Of a DNA stretch of 64,000 nucleotides, positions 1-12,630 are shown piece after piece. The stretch lies in NCBI RefSeq assembly GCF_000004075.3, contig NC_026659.2, positions 24,136,272 to 24,200,271 of the forward strand. The letters are read 5' to 3'. The stretch's first letter is position 1; every line of letters starts with the position of its first letter. The notes beneath the pieces were generated by a model. That model was given only the letters and a program-made list of their open reading frames with translations, searched no databases and was not told the origin of the DNA. The translations under genes and the position numbers were made by a program. Origin of the DNA: Cucumis sativus (lineage: Eukaryota > Streptophyta > Magnoliopsida > Cucurbitales > Cucurbitaceae).

Positions 1-3000
1 TAACCTCCGGCCTTGCCTCCTCCGCCTTCCTTCTCTTTCCTCCCATATGGCCTCGCAATCCCACTTCTAATTTTCCCTCAATTTCTCACCGCTCCCAACC
101 ACGTCGGGTTTCTTTCTTTTGCTCCATTGTCCCCTCCACTTCCTCCGGTGAAATTCCCGTTCTCTCCGACTGTTTTGGGTAACTTTCTATTCCGTTCCCT
201 TCTATTACTCATGAGCATCCGTGCTGTTTGGTTACAATCTTACCTCTTCGCGTTTTGTTTCCCAGTTCACGAGAGGATGATCGTGAAGTCTCTGTGGCAG
301 GTTTGTGTTCCTTCATTGTCTCTTTTTTCTCCTGACACTGTTGTCAATTTCATTGAAGAATGCGAATTCGTAATCTCGTCTTAATTATTTTAAGCTTATT
401 TCATTTGAGGGAATGTGAAGTTGAACCACTTTTTGACTATATGATCGTTTGCTTATAGTGCGGGTTCAAGTTGGCTCCGATTTATGTGCAATACCATGAG
501 AATTGGGTTTTGTTAGAAATAGTAAAATACTGCTGGTTGTTCAAGATACAAGCTCTCGAAAGGGAGTGAAATCAAAACAAAATTCCCAAATAAAGAACAA
601 AGCTATGTCAGTGACTGTACAAAAAATACAAAATTGGAGAGCTAAATTCCTATGCTCTTGACAGGATTGAGGATCCTAAGATTTAGGGTATTGATGGGTC
701 CCTAAAGTTTATAGTTAGTATAGTACAAAGAAAACTTCATTTCGATGGCGTTTGTTCCACTTGGTGTTCAAACAGTTGATGGCTTAATGTAGCACGCTGG
801 AATGGAATATAATACACCTATGGAGTCACCAACTTGAGAGCAAGTAGCGAAGACTTAGATATTGTTTATTTTATTTTTAGAAACAATATTTTAATAAAAA
901 GAAACCAGCTTTCATTGAGGGGGAAAAAATACAGAAGGGTTTACAAAATGGACAGCCCAACAAAAAGAGCCAAATCAAGCTAACCTAAGTTGGTCACGGT
1001 CGGAGGGGATACAGTAGCTTTGATTGATAGTTTTAGGAATGTGTCACAGTATTAGATGGATATTCTCCCTCCTAGTTCTAGGTCCTCCAGTTTGGTAATT
1101 ATGTGATAAATTTTTTTTTTCTTCTGTTGGATTAGCTTGCTAATAGAAAGTTGGAAATATAATTCTGTATTTCTCCTATACTTTATAGTTTTGGCATTAG
1201 GAAACCATTTCTTTAAAATCATATTTTGTCACTCAGGAGGAATAGTAGCATTAGGAAAATTTGATGCTCTCCACGTTGGTCATCGAGAGCTTGCAATTCA
1301 AGCATCAATGGTTGGATCTCCATTTCTATTGTCATTTGTTGGAATTGCTGAAGTACTCGGTTGGGAACCTAGGTAAGGACAATTTGTTTTCTTTGTTTAC
1401 TTTATTATTTGTTTCATCATGATCGGTAGGAAAATCACATCTGACTATTGATGCAGTAGGAATAAGATATTATGGTCAAATTCTTAATCTATTAGAATTA
1501 GGATTAGTTTCTTTTATTTATTAGGATTAGAATTAGTTTCTTTTATTAATTAGGTTTAAGATTAGTTTCTTTTATTAATTAGGATTAGGATTAGTTTGCT
1601 ATAAATAGAGTACTTCTCTTCTTGTATTGACAACTTTTAGAAACATTATTAAAATTCTCTCATTTGGTTTACATCGATTGTGCCCTTACAAAATAGAATT
1701 TTATGCCGTTTTGATTGTTTTCTAAGGTTCTGACATATTCCACAACTTTATGCGACTTCCCACATTTTCCTGTGGAAGGTTTCCTTTTGGTACCAAAAGA
1801 ATCTGTACGAATGTCTGATCCTCCATTTTTTTTGCTTCAGTATAACATGAATGATTCAGATTGAGTTTCCAACTTGCCCATGGAATTCTTGCAAGTTATA
1901 AGGATGTTGTTATAATCCCATAATGTGAAGTTGGTGGTTTTGGGTGATGTGAAACTCACAGTATTTTCTCCTAAAAAGGATCCAGTTAGGGGACATGAAC
2001 AATTAATCTCAATGGACTGGGAGTTTAGTTGGGTTCTCTTTATAAGAATTTGGATGATCGATTCTCTTCTGGAGTGTAACCATAACTCTTGTTCAGTTGT
2101 AGTTAGTGGACAGGTCCAGAAACATATTCATTAGCTCCTGATAATTTTAAATTCTAATATCTTGTGGTAGCCATCCCTTTTTCATTAAGTCTTGATGGCT
2201 GGCAACAATTAGGTGCAGCCAACAGCAGAAAGATAGCAAGGCACTCCAATATTATGGTTGGCTATTAGCAATCTCCAACAAAGAATGGAGGAAAGATTTG
2301 GGGTCACTGCTCAAGGCATCCAACATAGTTTAACAGCAAATGAGCAATTAGTTGTTCGTGTTCGAGGATACAAGTTTGCAGAAGGGAACAAAAATAAAAA
2401 GAAATAAAGAAAACAGGAGAATATTGCATGAACGGATGGTTAAAAAGAAACAAGAACAAAATTTTTTAAATGAAAAAAACCAAATCCTTTTCTACTGTAA
2501 ACCATCTAGCTACCATCATGAGAGAATCAGGATGAGCCTTTGGAGACTTCTGCAGACTGCAAGAATCTTAATTCCTGGTAATGTTTGTACTTTGTACAGG
2601 TTCCAACTAGCAATTGAGCAACTAGTTACTAATCCCAAAGGGAAATCCTGCTCGGGAAAAGAAATGGATTCCCGTGAGGAATAATTGGAGGAGACACCAC
2701 ATTTGACTGAAAATGTACATTCTATGGAAAATAACTCTGCTAAAGCAGAGATTTTGGAGAGATTCTAAAAGCGGTGATGATTTGGAGGAAATCTTTAGTC
2801 AGGGGTATCAAAACTATAGATCCTTCTCTTTACTGTTTTAACATTCAAGTTTCTTTTAAATGAAACAAAGTTTCACTGTACCTGGATTAACACATCCCAT
2901 TCACCTGTATTTGCGTCTGGTCTCTGGTCTCTCTTACCAATACACTCGAATTTCAGGAAATCAAGTATCAGTGTGGTATCCTGTATCCGCTGTTTCTTTT

Positions 3001-4035
3001 TGTAATTGTTTGTAGAACAATGAAAATTCGTCTGAGAAACATCTGATAGTTTGCTAAAATGTTTTATTCTGTTTCTCTACCTGTTTTAGGTAGGCAAATA
3101 ATGGGAATATGAATACCATCTGTTATGTTCTCAGAGGATTTGTCATGAAGATGTTGAGTTTATTCAGTTGCTGATCTCTAACCCTTCCTTTGTTCTCAAC
3201 AAGTGCTAAGAATTATACTCTAGGAGTTAATTATTTATCTGTTAGTTAAATTGAACAGGGCTCCCATAGTTGCTCAATGTGATAGGCAGCGAGTTCTTTC
3301 CTCATGGGCACCATACTGCCAAAACTCAGCTCCATCAGAATATCGGATTCAATTTTCAAGCGTCCGTTATCTAACTCCACGAGAATTTGTTGAAAAATTA
3401 TCAAAGGAGCTTCGTGTTTGTGGAGTTGTGGCAGGTAAGTGGACTTAAAAAGTGTTGTGCAAGTTTTTATTAATAAAGTACTCTGTTTGGAGTAAAATGT
3501 AATTGTTTTGAGGTTTCAATTGACGATGATGGCAGGGGAAAGCTATAGGTTTGGATATAAGGCAGCAGGTGATGCAGCAGAGCTGGTGAAACTGTGTGAG
3601 GAATATGGGATAAGTGCTTATATTATAAAATCTGTGATGGATAGAAACCAAAAAGTTGTTAATTCTGCCAATTCAAAGGAGAGAGGACAAGTGTCTTCTA
3701 CTCGGGTTCGCCATGCACTTTCCAAAGGAGATATGAAATATGTTTCTGAGCTTTTAGGCCGCAGGCATCGTCTTATTTTGATGGCCGAAGGCCTAGAAGG
3801 ATTTAGCAATAGCAATAACAGAGTGTCAGCCCCAAGATCATGTTTATTAAATTTAGCCCCAAAAGAAGGTCTCTATAATAATTGTTTTGTCTGTACAACT
3901 GATGAGAACCTAATTCCGTGCCGGGTAGCTATCGACTCCACTCATGTTCACATAGAAATGGATGATATAGGTACAAGCCATCTTGTAGGAACACAAGACC
4001 GCGTCAATGTTGAATTTGGCGATGAAGTAGTATGA
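1..4035 (+). CDS. RIBF1: FAD synthetase, chloroplast type (RIBF1/RIBF2-like), 5' partial
   Basis: Probable plastid FMN adenylyltransferase making FAD from FMN and ATP. I assemble five exons: <1-178, 266-300, 1237-1372, 3259-3434 and 3536-4035. All junctions are GT-AG and keep frame, giving 340 visible residues. The first exon is Ser/Pro/Arg rich like a transit peptide and has no in-frame Met, so the start lies left of the window. The nucleotidyltransferase signature [13 protein letters not shown] is in exon 3, [10 protein letters not shown] and SSTRVRHAL are in exon 5. These match the bacterial RibF adenylyltransferase half; no riboflavin kinase domain follows, as in plant RIBF proteins. The 35-base second exon is easy to miss and restores the segment [13 protein letters not shown]. 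Intron 3 (1373-3258) holds transposon relics. RIBF1 versus RIBF2 cannot be decided from sequence alone; gene order favours RIBF1. Confidence 0.9.
839..1010. repeat. Possible non-LTR retrotransposon 3'-end relic (antisense) in RIBF intron 2
   Basis: Intron 2 (301-1236) contains a stretch starting near CTTTCATTGAGG, followed by A-rich sequence and short motifs such as AGCCCAACAAAAAGAGCC. It resembles, from memory, antisense LINE 3' ends common in plant introns. A related-looking stretch occurs at 36215-36345. No coding domain is visible. Family assignment is inference. Confidence 0.3.
1445..1672 (+). mobile_element. Probable LTR fragment or solo LTR in RIBF intron 3
   Basis: Four degenerate tandem units of about 29 bases (core ATTAGTTTCTTTTATTAATT) fill 1490-1600. 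A TATA-like GCTATAAATAGAG follows, then CTTCTTGTATTG and TTAAAATTCTCTCATTTGG. This repeat-TATA-polyadenylation order is typical of short plant Copia LTRs. No gag or pol reading frame and no second LTR were recognised, so it is a solo or truncated element. Confidence 0.5.
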
Positions 4036-6108
4036 TTGTGTTGGATTTCACCTCCTTTTATTTTTCTAGAGACAAAAGGAATTCCTTGATGACCTCTCTT
4101 ATATTCACATACTGAAATGTCTAGATCCCTTGGACTTATCAGCGAGATTCATAATTTTTCTTGCAAAGATATGTGGAGCTAATCTGGTGATTCAATTCGA
4201 GGGTGTTTCAGCAATAATGTTCTAAATATATGCAGACATGAAACACGGTTTCACGGGCTGATGTGGATAATGCAATCATTTACAGCTGGGTTCAGTGAAG
4301 TTTTACAACTTATTTTTGGCAGGAACAGTTTAGTAGTTTCCTTCAGCTATCTGACACATTCAAATGACCCATTTTTTTTTTCCAAGTATGTATTAACTAG
4401 AGCTCATTGTTTGCAAAGTATTTATTATGTTTATGTCTTCTTGTACATTTATCTGGAAACAAAGAATTCAAAAGGCATCGTTTTCTGTTGGAATTATACA
4501 GGATATCAATAATTTGTTTTGGAACAAATAGCTTAATAGAATTTTCTTTTGTCAACAATTCCAAAGTTGCTTAGATCCTTTTTACTTGATTCTTGAAATG
4601 TAAGACAGGTAGAACTGTAGCCATGTTTGCCCATGTGCTCTTAAATTTCTTGGTTCCCTTCTTCACTAACCATTTTAAACTTTGCTTGTTTCTCTGTTTT
4701 CTTCTCTTCAGCCAACTTTCTGAGTTAGTCAAATCCGTTATCGCTTATTTGATAATTTTTTGGACTGATTTCTCTACTTATTTCATTTTAAAGGTTTTGG
4801 AGCTGAATCTTCATCACCCAATCTTTCACCCTTTACTTGCTTTCCACTTTAATCAAAATGCTTTCTTCATGAAAATAAAAGATGAACAGAACCTTCCCTT
4901 TATAATTACACTGTATACACTCAATATTTTTAATACCTATTTAGAAACTAATATCGTCTCGTCTGGTTTGGACAATCATTTTGTGGTTAACATTGGTGGA
5001 CTAATTATAAGGGAAAATAGTTGTGGGGTTCGAGATTTATGATTGTTTGTGGGAAATTTGAACGAAGTTCACATATTATGGTATTTCATTAACCAACAAG
5101 AACTTTTGTGAAATTTGAAAGAAAATGATCAAATCTTTAAAGACACTATCCCGATTAAATATTTAAAGAACTTAATTTTTTCATACACCTGTTTGATGAA
5201 TGATTGACTCAAAAATGGTTTAAATGGTAGATGGTGATGTATCGATCAAGAAGGAATTGTTTGATTAATGAACTAAACTTTTATTATTGATTGTGACCAT
5301 CCTTATTATCTAAAGGTGCTCAAAATAATTACCAAAATAGGAGTTTTGAGTCTAATTCAAATTTTGAACGTTAAATAACCCTTTCCCTCCCTCAAACACA
5401 CCATGGTGAGGATTTAGGAAGATTAGGAAAAGGATTATGGTCAAAACAATGGAGTTTTCAGTTTTAAGGATTAGAGTTAAATAACCCTACGAACTATCTA
5501 TTTATCTTTTCATAATCCTACAAATTCCTACTTATCTTTTTATAACCTTATAAATTTTCCTACTTCATTTGATACTACACTCATAACTCTTTCCTCAAAC
5601 ACATGTTATAAAAATACCATAATTATAACCTTTCCTCCAAATGCATATTATCATAATACTACAACATAGTTTTTTCCCGAACACATATTATCATAAACAC
5701 TAACATCTATATTCCTTCTCCCAAACACATATTACCATAACACTACCAATCAAAACTATAACTTCAAACACATATTATCATAACACTAGAATGATTATAA
5801 TCTTAGGATTATCATAATTATTTTTTCTTACACAGTCATTCCCTCCCCCAAACACAATATTTTAAATTTTGGTTGCGAGAAGAGAAGGGTATTTGTGTAA
5901 CTTTCAGGTAAATAGGATTAGGTGATAGCTACCTATTAGCAACTTAACATTCTTTAGAGATTCCTTGGCTTTATCTCTACGATGTCAACTTAGGAACAAA
6001 ATTGGGGTTTTTTCTTTTCTTTTTCTATTTAACCCTAATCCCTAATTTCCCTCTCTTCATTCCCTTCTTCCAAATTGCCTCTTCATTTTCTTACAATTTT
6101 TTTTGGAT
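4036..6108. other. Intergenic region between RIBF and the F-box/LRR gene
   Basis: Contains the RIBF 3' UTR and then AT-rich DNA. A 149-codon open frame at 4593-5042 has no recognisable domain and is rejected as a gene. A degenerate tandem repeat occupies 5580-5805. A telo-box-like AACCCTAATCCCTAA at about 6032 followed by a CT-rich leader just before the next ATG is typical of promoters of broadly expressed plant genes. Confidence 0.6.
5580..5870. repeat. Degenerate minisatellite-like tandem repeat
   Basis: The phrase AAACACATATTATCATAACA, with variants and C/T-rich spacers such as TTCCTCCC, recurs about five times at spacings of roughly 40 to 55 bases (near 5600, 5637, 5681, 5722 and 5767). 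An outlying partial copy lies at about 5850. Copies are diverged, so the array is old. A palindromic GATTATAATCTTAGGATTATCATAATTA-like stretch near 5790-5820 suggests a nested or related DNA transposon end. Confidence 0.55.
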
Positions 6109-7772
6109 ATGGCTTCCGTTGATTCGCCATTGGAACTCGGGTCCGACTCAGGTGTAGTTTCTGTCTGTATCAATGATATTCTGACCGACGATGAGCTCCG
6201 ATCCATTCTGGATAAGATTGGCAGGGACAAAGATAAGGAGATTTTTGGGTTAGTTTGCAAGAGATGGTTGCGAGTTCAAAGCAACGAGAGGAAGAAGCTC
6301 TCAGCTCGGGCGGGTCCTCACCTGCTTCGCAAAATGGCCTCCAGGTTCTCACGTCTATTGGAATTGGATCTCTCTCAGTCTACTTCTCGATCTTTTTATC
6401 CGGGTGTTACTGATTCTGATCTTACTGTCGTCGCTAATGGTTTTCAGTACTTGATAGTCCTCAATCTTCAATACTGCAAAAGTAATTCACTTTCACCAAC
6501 TTTTTATGTTTCTGCTTCAGCAATAATGTTTGTGTTCGATAAGTTTTACATTTTGGGTTTTGAAGTAGACATTTAGTTAGATGAGTTTTAGGAGATTTGA
6601 AGAAATAAGACAAGGGTCGGTTTTGTTTTAAGTTCTTATTGAACTTAGTCCGATGAGTTAGTTGGATTTATGCATTTTTATGATGAATTTCGCTAGAGAA
6701 ATTAGTTTACACTGTCTCTGCAATGAGTAAGATTGTGGTATGAATATGTAGATGCAATAATCTATTCAAGTACTTAAAATTTGGTTAAAAAACGACTTGG
6801 TAAAGTTGGTTTGGTATATTTCTTTTTGATTCGTATGTTCGATTGATGTCTTGATTGTTCTTTTCATCTATGTTTGCAGGCATAAGTGATTCTGGATTAG
6901 CGGCAATCGGAAGTGGTCTTTCTAAACTACAGTCGTTAGACGTGTCCTATTGCAGGAAGTTGACTGACAAGGGATTCTCAGCTGTTGCAGAAGGATGTCG
7001 CGACATAAGAAACTTGAATCTCGCCGGCTGCAAACTGGTTACGGATGGACTATTGAAAACTCTTTCTAAAAACTGTCACAGTTTAGAAGAATTGGGTCTA
7101 CATGGCTGCACTAATATAACTGACTCAGGATTAAGAGAACTTGTCAAAGGGTGTCAGAAGATTGAGATTTTAGATGTTAATAAATGCAGCAATGTTGGGG
7201 ACGTTGGTGTATCTAGCGTTTCGAAGGCGTGTTCATCCTCTCTTAAGACGTTTAAGTTGTTGGATTGCTATAAAATTAAAGATGACTCCATCTTGTCACT
7301 GGCTGAGTTCTGCAATAATCTTGAGACTCTTATTATAGGTGGATGTAGGGACATCTCTGATGAATCTATTCAAAAGCTTGCACTGGCATGTAAAAGTAAT
7401 CTCAGAACTTTGCGTATGGACTGGTGTTTGAACATAACTGACTCTTCATTAAGCTGCATATTCACCCACTGTAGCAATCTGGAGGCTCTTGACATCGGTT
7501 GCTGTGAAGAGGTGACGGATGCCGCTTTCCATAGTTTGGGAAGTGATGGTATTGAGGTGAATTTGAAGGTTTTGAAGATTAGTAACTGCCCGAAGATAAC
7601 ATTAGCCACAATAAGTATTCTTGTAGACAGTTGTAATTCTCTTGAATATCTGGATGTGAGGTCTTGCCCTCATATTACCAAGGCTGGATGTGATGAGGCT
7701 GGATTGCAGTTTCCTGCATCTTGCAAAGTGAATTTTGCGGGAAGTTTATGTGAACCTGATCTTTATCTTTGA
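6109..7772 (+). CDS. F-box/LRR (RNI-like) protein, At5g23340-like
   Basis: Two exons, 6109-6481 and 6880-7772, joined by a GT-AG intron in frame, give 421 residues. I chose the ATG at 6109; the preceding in-frame codons are not ATG. Residues about 20-70 form a divergent F-box-like segment (ILTDDELRSILDKI, FGLVCKRWLRVQS). The rest is a run of about eleven cysteine-containing LRRs of the AMN1/FBL type, with cores such as LQSLDVSYCRKLTDKG and LETLIIGGCRDISDES. Such proteins usually act as substrate receptors of SCF ubiquitin ligases, but the F-box is weak and the substrate is unknown. It resembles Arabidopsis At5g23340 from memory, which also lies next to RIBF1. Upstream telo-box-like sequence suggests broad expression (inference). 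Confidence 0.9.
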
Positions 7773-9236
7773 GACCTAATATCAGCAATCTTGCAACAAT
7801 TTATCCCCGAGTCTTTCAGGAAGCATTTTTCGATTGCTTCATAGGGTATGCAACCTTCAGTCACAAATCCTGTTTATAAGCATTGTAATGTTACCTTTTG
7901 GAGGAATACCATCATAATTTATAGTGTAGAGTTTGCACGTAGATCGTTGATGTACATTTCATTTGCCTTTTCTTCTTCTCTCTTCTTTCAACATTATTCA
8001 TATGTTGGAAATTTGTTGCCATAGGTTGGATATTAATAATATTGTTTGTCGTTATTGTACAAATCTGTCGCTCTCGACCATCTGAATTATGATGATTTAT
8101 TTCTAAAGAATTAAGCTTGGTTTCTTTTGCTTGATCCTCACTTGAAGAGGTCTTTTTAACTTCTCTGAAGCGGGAAAATTTTAGGTTAGGAACTTCTTCA
8201 TATTACTTCCATTTATTTATTACTTTCTTTAGTGGTAGCATTTAGTGATAATGTGTCGTCTATGAAGTAAAGCTAATGTACCATTTGATGAAGTGTCAAA
8301 GTATGAATGATAGAAGTGTGCATACCACGATAGTACAAAAAATCTTTCCTTATGAACCTACGCAGATGTCAAAATGGTCTACAAGATTCTTGAAGTTTCT
8401 TGAGCAAAATGAAGAGCTTTCTTCAAAACCATTCCTAGGAAAGGTAAAACCAACCAATTCATATTATGCCTGACGATTCAGTTATTTTAGTAAATGAGTT
8501 GCACAATTGATAATATTTAAAAGTAAAAGATCAGTACAGGCACCTCGTGACCATGGGTCTATGTCCGATGAGGTTGTAGGAGCTTCATACATCGAAAAAT
8601 CAAAGTGTCACTCAGTCCCTAGAAATGAGATCTCGCGAAATTTCTTTGGGGACTTTCATGAGTTTATCGTTTAAAGGAAAACAATCAGTTGCACAAACTA
8701 GCATTCAACATTCCCATGGTTCAAAGCACCTTGGTTGGTGTATCTGCATAATTATAATATATGCTTTTTTTGTTGCTTTAGTGTGAATGAGTTGTGTATT
8801 TTATCATAATAGTGTAGGATTGATCCAATCTTAATCTTAAGAAGCATGGATACGAGATACGAATACGACATGAAACGGATACTGCGACATACTATATTTT
8901 AAAAATTAAAATTTAGGACACGACATGACAAGAATATTCATTTTTAAAATTTTTATAGTAAAAGAAAATTCATAGCAAATGAATTTATGTATTTATATAC
9001 TTAGCTTGATGTATTTCACACTAAAAAATTATTACTATTCTCATAAATGTTTATTTAGTCTACTCAAGCGTGTTCTATACAAGCGTCCAATAAGTGTGCA
9101 CCAAGTGTCAGAAGTATCCAAGTGTCCGACATGGACACACTAGCCCAATTAAAGTGTTTGTGCTTCATAGATGATCAAACTAAACGGAGTTAAAAATATC
9201 TGATCCCCTGGTATGAGTTAAGAGTTGTCATAACCT
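7773..9236. other. Intergenic region with a probable dispersed repeat
   Basis: The 3' UTR of the F-box/LRR gene probably ends near 7900-8050. The segment 8830-9175 is rich in short phrases like GACACGACATGACA and AAGTGTCCGACATGGACAC, a style I know from dispersed plant repeats; class unknown. A 65-codon frame at 8276-8473 has no recognisable domain. Confidence 0.45.
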
Positions 9237-10247
9237 TTACAATGTCTTGAACTTTCCTGGACAACACTTTCTTTGGGCCTCTTCAGGCCAATCTTCTGAA
9301 TCCACAGAGACACCATTTTGTATGAACTTAAAAGCTTTCTCATGATTCAAAAAACCCATAAACCAGAAGTCAAAATCATCCACAGTCACCACTTGAATGT
9401 ATTTCTTTGCTGGATTGTTTACATTGTTTCTTTGGTTAACTCTCTTCACTTTGTTCACGGGGATCATAACCTGATGGGATAAACAATATTATAGAAAACA
9501 ACAACTTGGTTAGCAACCAGGAAGAAAGAGACATAGTGAGGGCAATTGTCAAATGTAAATGTTGTAAGAAAGGAAATATTAATTACTTTGTAAAATATTT
9601 TGCCAATTTCTCCATGTGGAGAAGAAATGATGATTGGTCTGTCACTGCAGAAAGCAACTACATGGGTGGAAACAAAGATGAGACCTGCTATAGGACCTGC
9701 TGTTGTTGACAAATAACAATGTGCAGAATTCAATAACTTGTCTCCGTGTTCGAGATTGAACATCTTGTGGAATATATTCTCACTTCCTCCAAACTGTAAA
9801 AGTTTTGTCCCCAACCACAGCTTCCCCTTCACCGTTTTGGCTATGTTCGGCGACAGTTTAACTGCATGTCATCATTCCATTGCAACCGTCAAGCATTTTT
9901 AATCCCTCGAATCAAGTATATTTATACATTGTTATCAATGCAGGAAGAATCAAGGCCAATCTCTATCTACGTGGGAAGAGATAAATAGTGCTTTCGGTTT
10001 CTCTAGTTGAATCATGTTTAGATCGACGGAGGGATTTCGAGATATTATGCATTGGATTTATAGAAAACAAGACGAGAAACAGAAGTTTCTAGAAAACAAA
10101 GAGGACAATTCAATCCAATCCATCATTTCATGATCATAGTCAGACAGGAAAGAAGAAGAAAGCAATTTATGTTTACCATGTTCAAGGATTCCATTAACAA
10201 AGCTGTAACCTCTTCTTCCAAGCTCTCTGATCATTGAACTTGATGAC
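9237..10247 (-). CDS. GEM-like GRAM-domain protein A (divergent, N-terminus short or unresolved)
   Basis: Member of the GEM/ABA-responsive GRAM family, thought to act at membranes or in hormone and cell-fate responses; exact role unknown. Exons: 10247-10177 (ATG at 10234), 9861-9587 and 9470-9237, GT-AG and in frame, giving 188 residues from that ATG. GRAM landmarks are YLSTTAGPIAG, STHVVAFCSD, the TVDDFDFWFMGFLN end, and a basal VKGKLWLG stretch. It lacks the first exon seen in genes B to E (the MKTTIQEH start). Upstream frames hit stops, so either translation begins at 10234 or a farther exon joins at 10247. The C-terminus carries about 20 extra residues rich in charged residues and Cys. 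Its conserved upstream elements are not visible, so it is the most diverged member of the cluster. Confidence 0.75.
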
Positions 10248-10270
10248 CTACAGACAACAAGCTTCTTTCT

Positions 10271-10274
<4 letters not shown>

Positions 10275-10304
<30 letters not shown>
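10275..10304. repeat. GA microsatellite
   Basis: About 30 bases of GA dinucleotide repeat directly upstream of the first supported exon of gene A. Confidence 0.95.
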
Positions 10305-10309
<5 letters not shown>

Positions 10310-11559
10310 CATTGGATATTAAAGAAAACAAACAAAATCTTGGGGTCTCATTCATAGAATCAAAGTGACAAATAATGACGGAAAACATGAGAGAAACAAA
10401 ACGTTTTGTTTTTTTTCTTCTTTTGGTTTTGGTTTCATTACGTGGATTACAGTCATGAAGATGTTGGAATTCTCATTGTTGATTTTGTAACATTCAAATA
10501 AAAAAAAAAAAAAAATCATTCAACCTGTCTGTAGTTTTGAATGAGGTGTGAGTGAATAGGATAGCATCTTATACAACAGAAAGAGCGACAACAAAACTCA
10601 CAAACAAAAATAATTCAATTATAGAATGAATTGTTGGATGATATGAAATACACCAGTTACGTTACCTATTAACAACCAAAACGAGCAACTCGATTGACAT
10701 ATAATGTGATCAAAAAGTTCAGTAATTCGAATTTTCCTAAAAAAAGCTAGAAAACCAATACCTACTAGAGATTTAAAGCTTATCTATATTTTTATTTACG
10801 AAAAGTTGATATATACTCCTTATGGTTGAGATTATATCCATTAGAAATACTAAACTAATAATTGTGTATCCATCTACATCTTTTGTTGGAATTTTATTTT
10901 AAAATATAGTTGATATGTAATCTTTACATGCATAAACACATGTAAATGAAGAGAGATGCAAGAATATCAAATGGGTAGAAGTAGGGTTCAATTGTTTGGT
11001 TATTTTTCTTGCTACTTTGCTAAGTTTTGAAAGAATTATATATAATTTTATTTAGGTTAGGTCCCTAACAATCGATATAAAGTGATTGATTCCTAAAAAG
11101 TTTAAGGTTTTAATTGATATTTTTTTCATTTTTGTTGCTAATTTTATAAACTAAATTATTATAATTGAAATTCTACTCGTTTTGACCGTACCTTCTAATT
11201 AATGTCTTAGAGATCTTTTTAATTAGGTTTCATACCGGTTTGAAAATAGGATACTCGAGAATAATACTATGTTTGAGAATGAAAGATGATTGTATTTGAT
11301 TATGGGTGAAAAATGGTATGAGAAATTATTTATGGACAAAAGATAGGTTTGAATTTAATTATGAAATTGAGGCATGAAAGTCTGATGTAATTTCAATAGG
11401 TTAATTAATTAAACAATAAATACTATTCCATATATCGATAAAAATTAATTAATTACAATCCATAGTAATTTTAAATATAAAAACTTGAAAATGGAGTAAT
11501 TAAAATTAACTCATTAATACATACTTCATCATGTTTGTAATTAATTAAGTTTAGGGAAA

Positions 11560-12630
11560 TGGGATGGATATCACTTTAAAAATATAATATAGCAATTTTA
11601 ACACATTCTTTTACAATTTTGCAAATGTGATTAATTTTTTATTTTTCCATTAAACTACTATTTAATGACTTATTTATCTTCCTCGTTTTACCGTCCTCCT
11701 CTTCTTTCACTTTTTAAGGTCCTAATTATTTTTTTATTCTTATACTATAAATATTATTTATTCTTTGTCTAAATCTTAATTTTAAAATATCAATAGTACA
11801 ATAATTGCAATATGAAATATAATATAATGGTTATTGATCGGAGTAATTTAACTTTATTTGTGATTTTTTTTTTTTACTTTCTTCGATGTGTATTTTGAGT
11901 TGAATCTGATTTCAAATGATTTTGTTTTATTTTTTTACATTAATTTTCTGGTTTTACTTTATCTCAGTTTCGTATATCAGTATTGTCATATACTTATATT
12001 ATATGTATTAGTTGATTAATATACTTATTACGTGATTTTCATTTTTTCAAATTTTATGCAATTCATTAGAGTATTATTAAGTATATGAGTGATATAACTC
12101 AGTGTATCATTATCAAGTATATCAATAATATATTGTTAAAGCATATCAGTAAAGTGAATCATTATCAAGTATATGAATCAAGTTTATAAATGTATATCAA
12201 TAATATATCAATTGTATAAATAGGACTTCAAGCATATCAAATGTATTTAATCAATCAATTGTATTAGTGAAGAAGACTAAATGTATTTGCAATATATCAG
12301 GTGTATCAAACATATTTTAGTAGTGTTTTAGGTGTGTATCAAAAGGTATCGAGTGTATCAAAGAGCATCAGGTGCATCAAGTGTATCAATCAAATGTACC
12401 GGGTGTATCAAGAAGTATCATGTATATTAAGAGATGTATTAAGTGTATCAGACGTGTATAAGATGTATTAAATGTATATTAATAACGAGGGCATTTGTGA
12501 CATTCTATCTCTTGATGTGTGGGCTGAACTTCGTTTTTGCCATTTTCACAAATAATAAAATGTGTGTGCTATAGACTTAATTATTATAACTTATTTTGCT
12601 ATTTTTGGAAGTGACCTATGTTTAAGATAA
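11560..12630. mobile_element. Probable non-autonomous Mutator-like DNA element with internal tandem array
   Basis: The left end (about 11567, ATGGATATCACTTTAAAAAT then ATAGCAATTTT) is a degenerate reverse complement of the right end (about 12590-12622, TTGCTATTTTTGGAAGTGAC). No transposase frame lies between. Inside, about 12060-12480, is a degenerate array of roughly 10-base GTGTATCAAG-like units. Target duplication is not clear. Confidence 0.45.
12060..12480 (+). repeat. Degenerate short tandem array, unit about GTGTATCAAG
   Basis: TATCA recurs more than twenty times at 8 to 20 base spacing, often as GTGTATCA, AAGTATCA or CATATCA. The units are most regular between 12295 and 12430. The array is read in one orientation and has no long open frame. 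Confidence 0.7.

Noticed and set aside
2352-2684. 110-codon frame in RIBF intron 3
   Set aside because: Lysine/arginine-rich low-complexity frame within an intron that carries retroelement relics; could be gag-like debris around 2280-2400 but no motif supports it.
4593-5042. 149-codon open frame downstream of RIBF
   Set aside because: Hydrophobic, AT-driven composition (F, L, I rich), no domain, no splice or promoter context; reads as chance frame.
12060-12480. CRISPR-like regular repeat
   Set aside because: Units are short, degenerate and without constant-length unique spacers, in a plant nuclear context.
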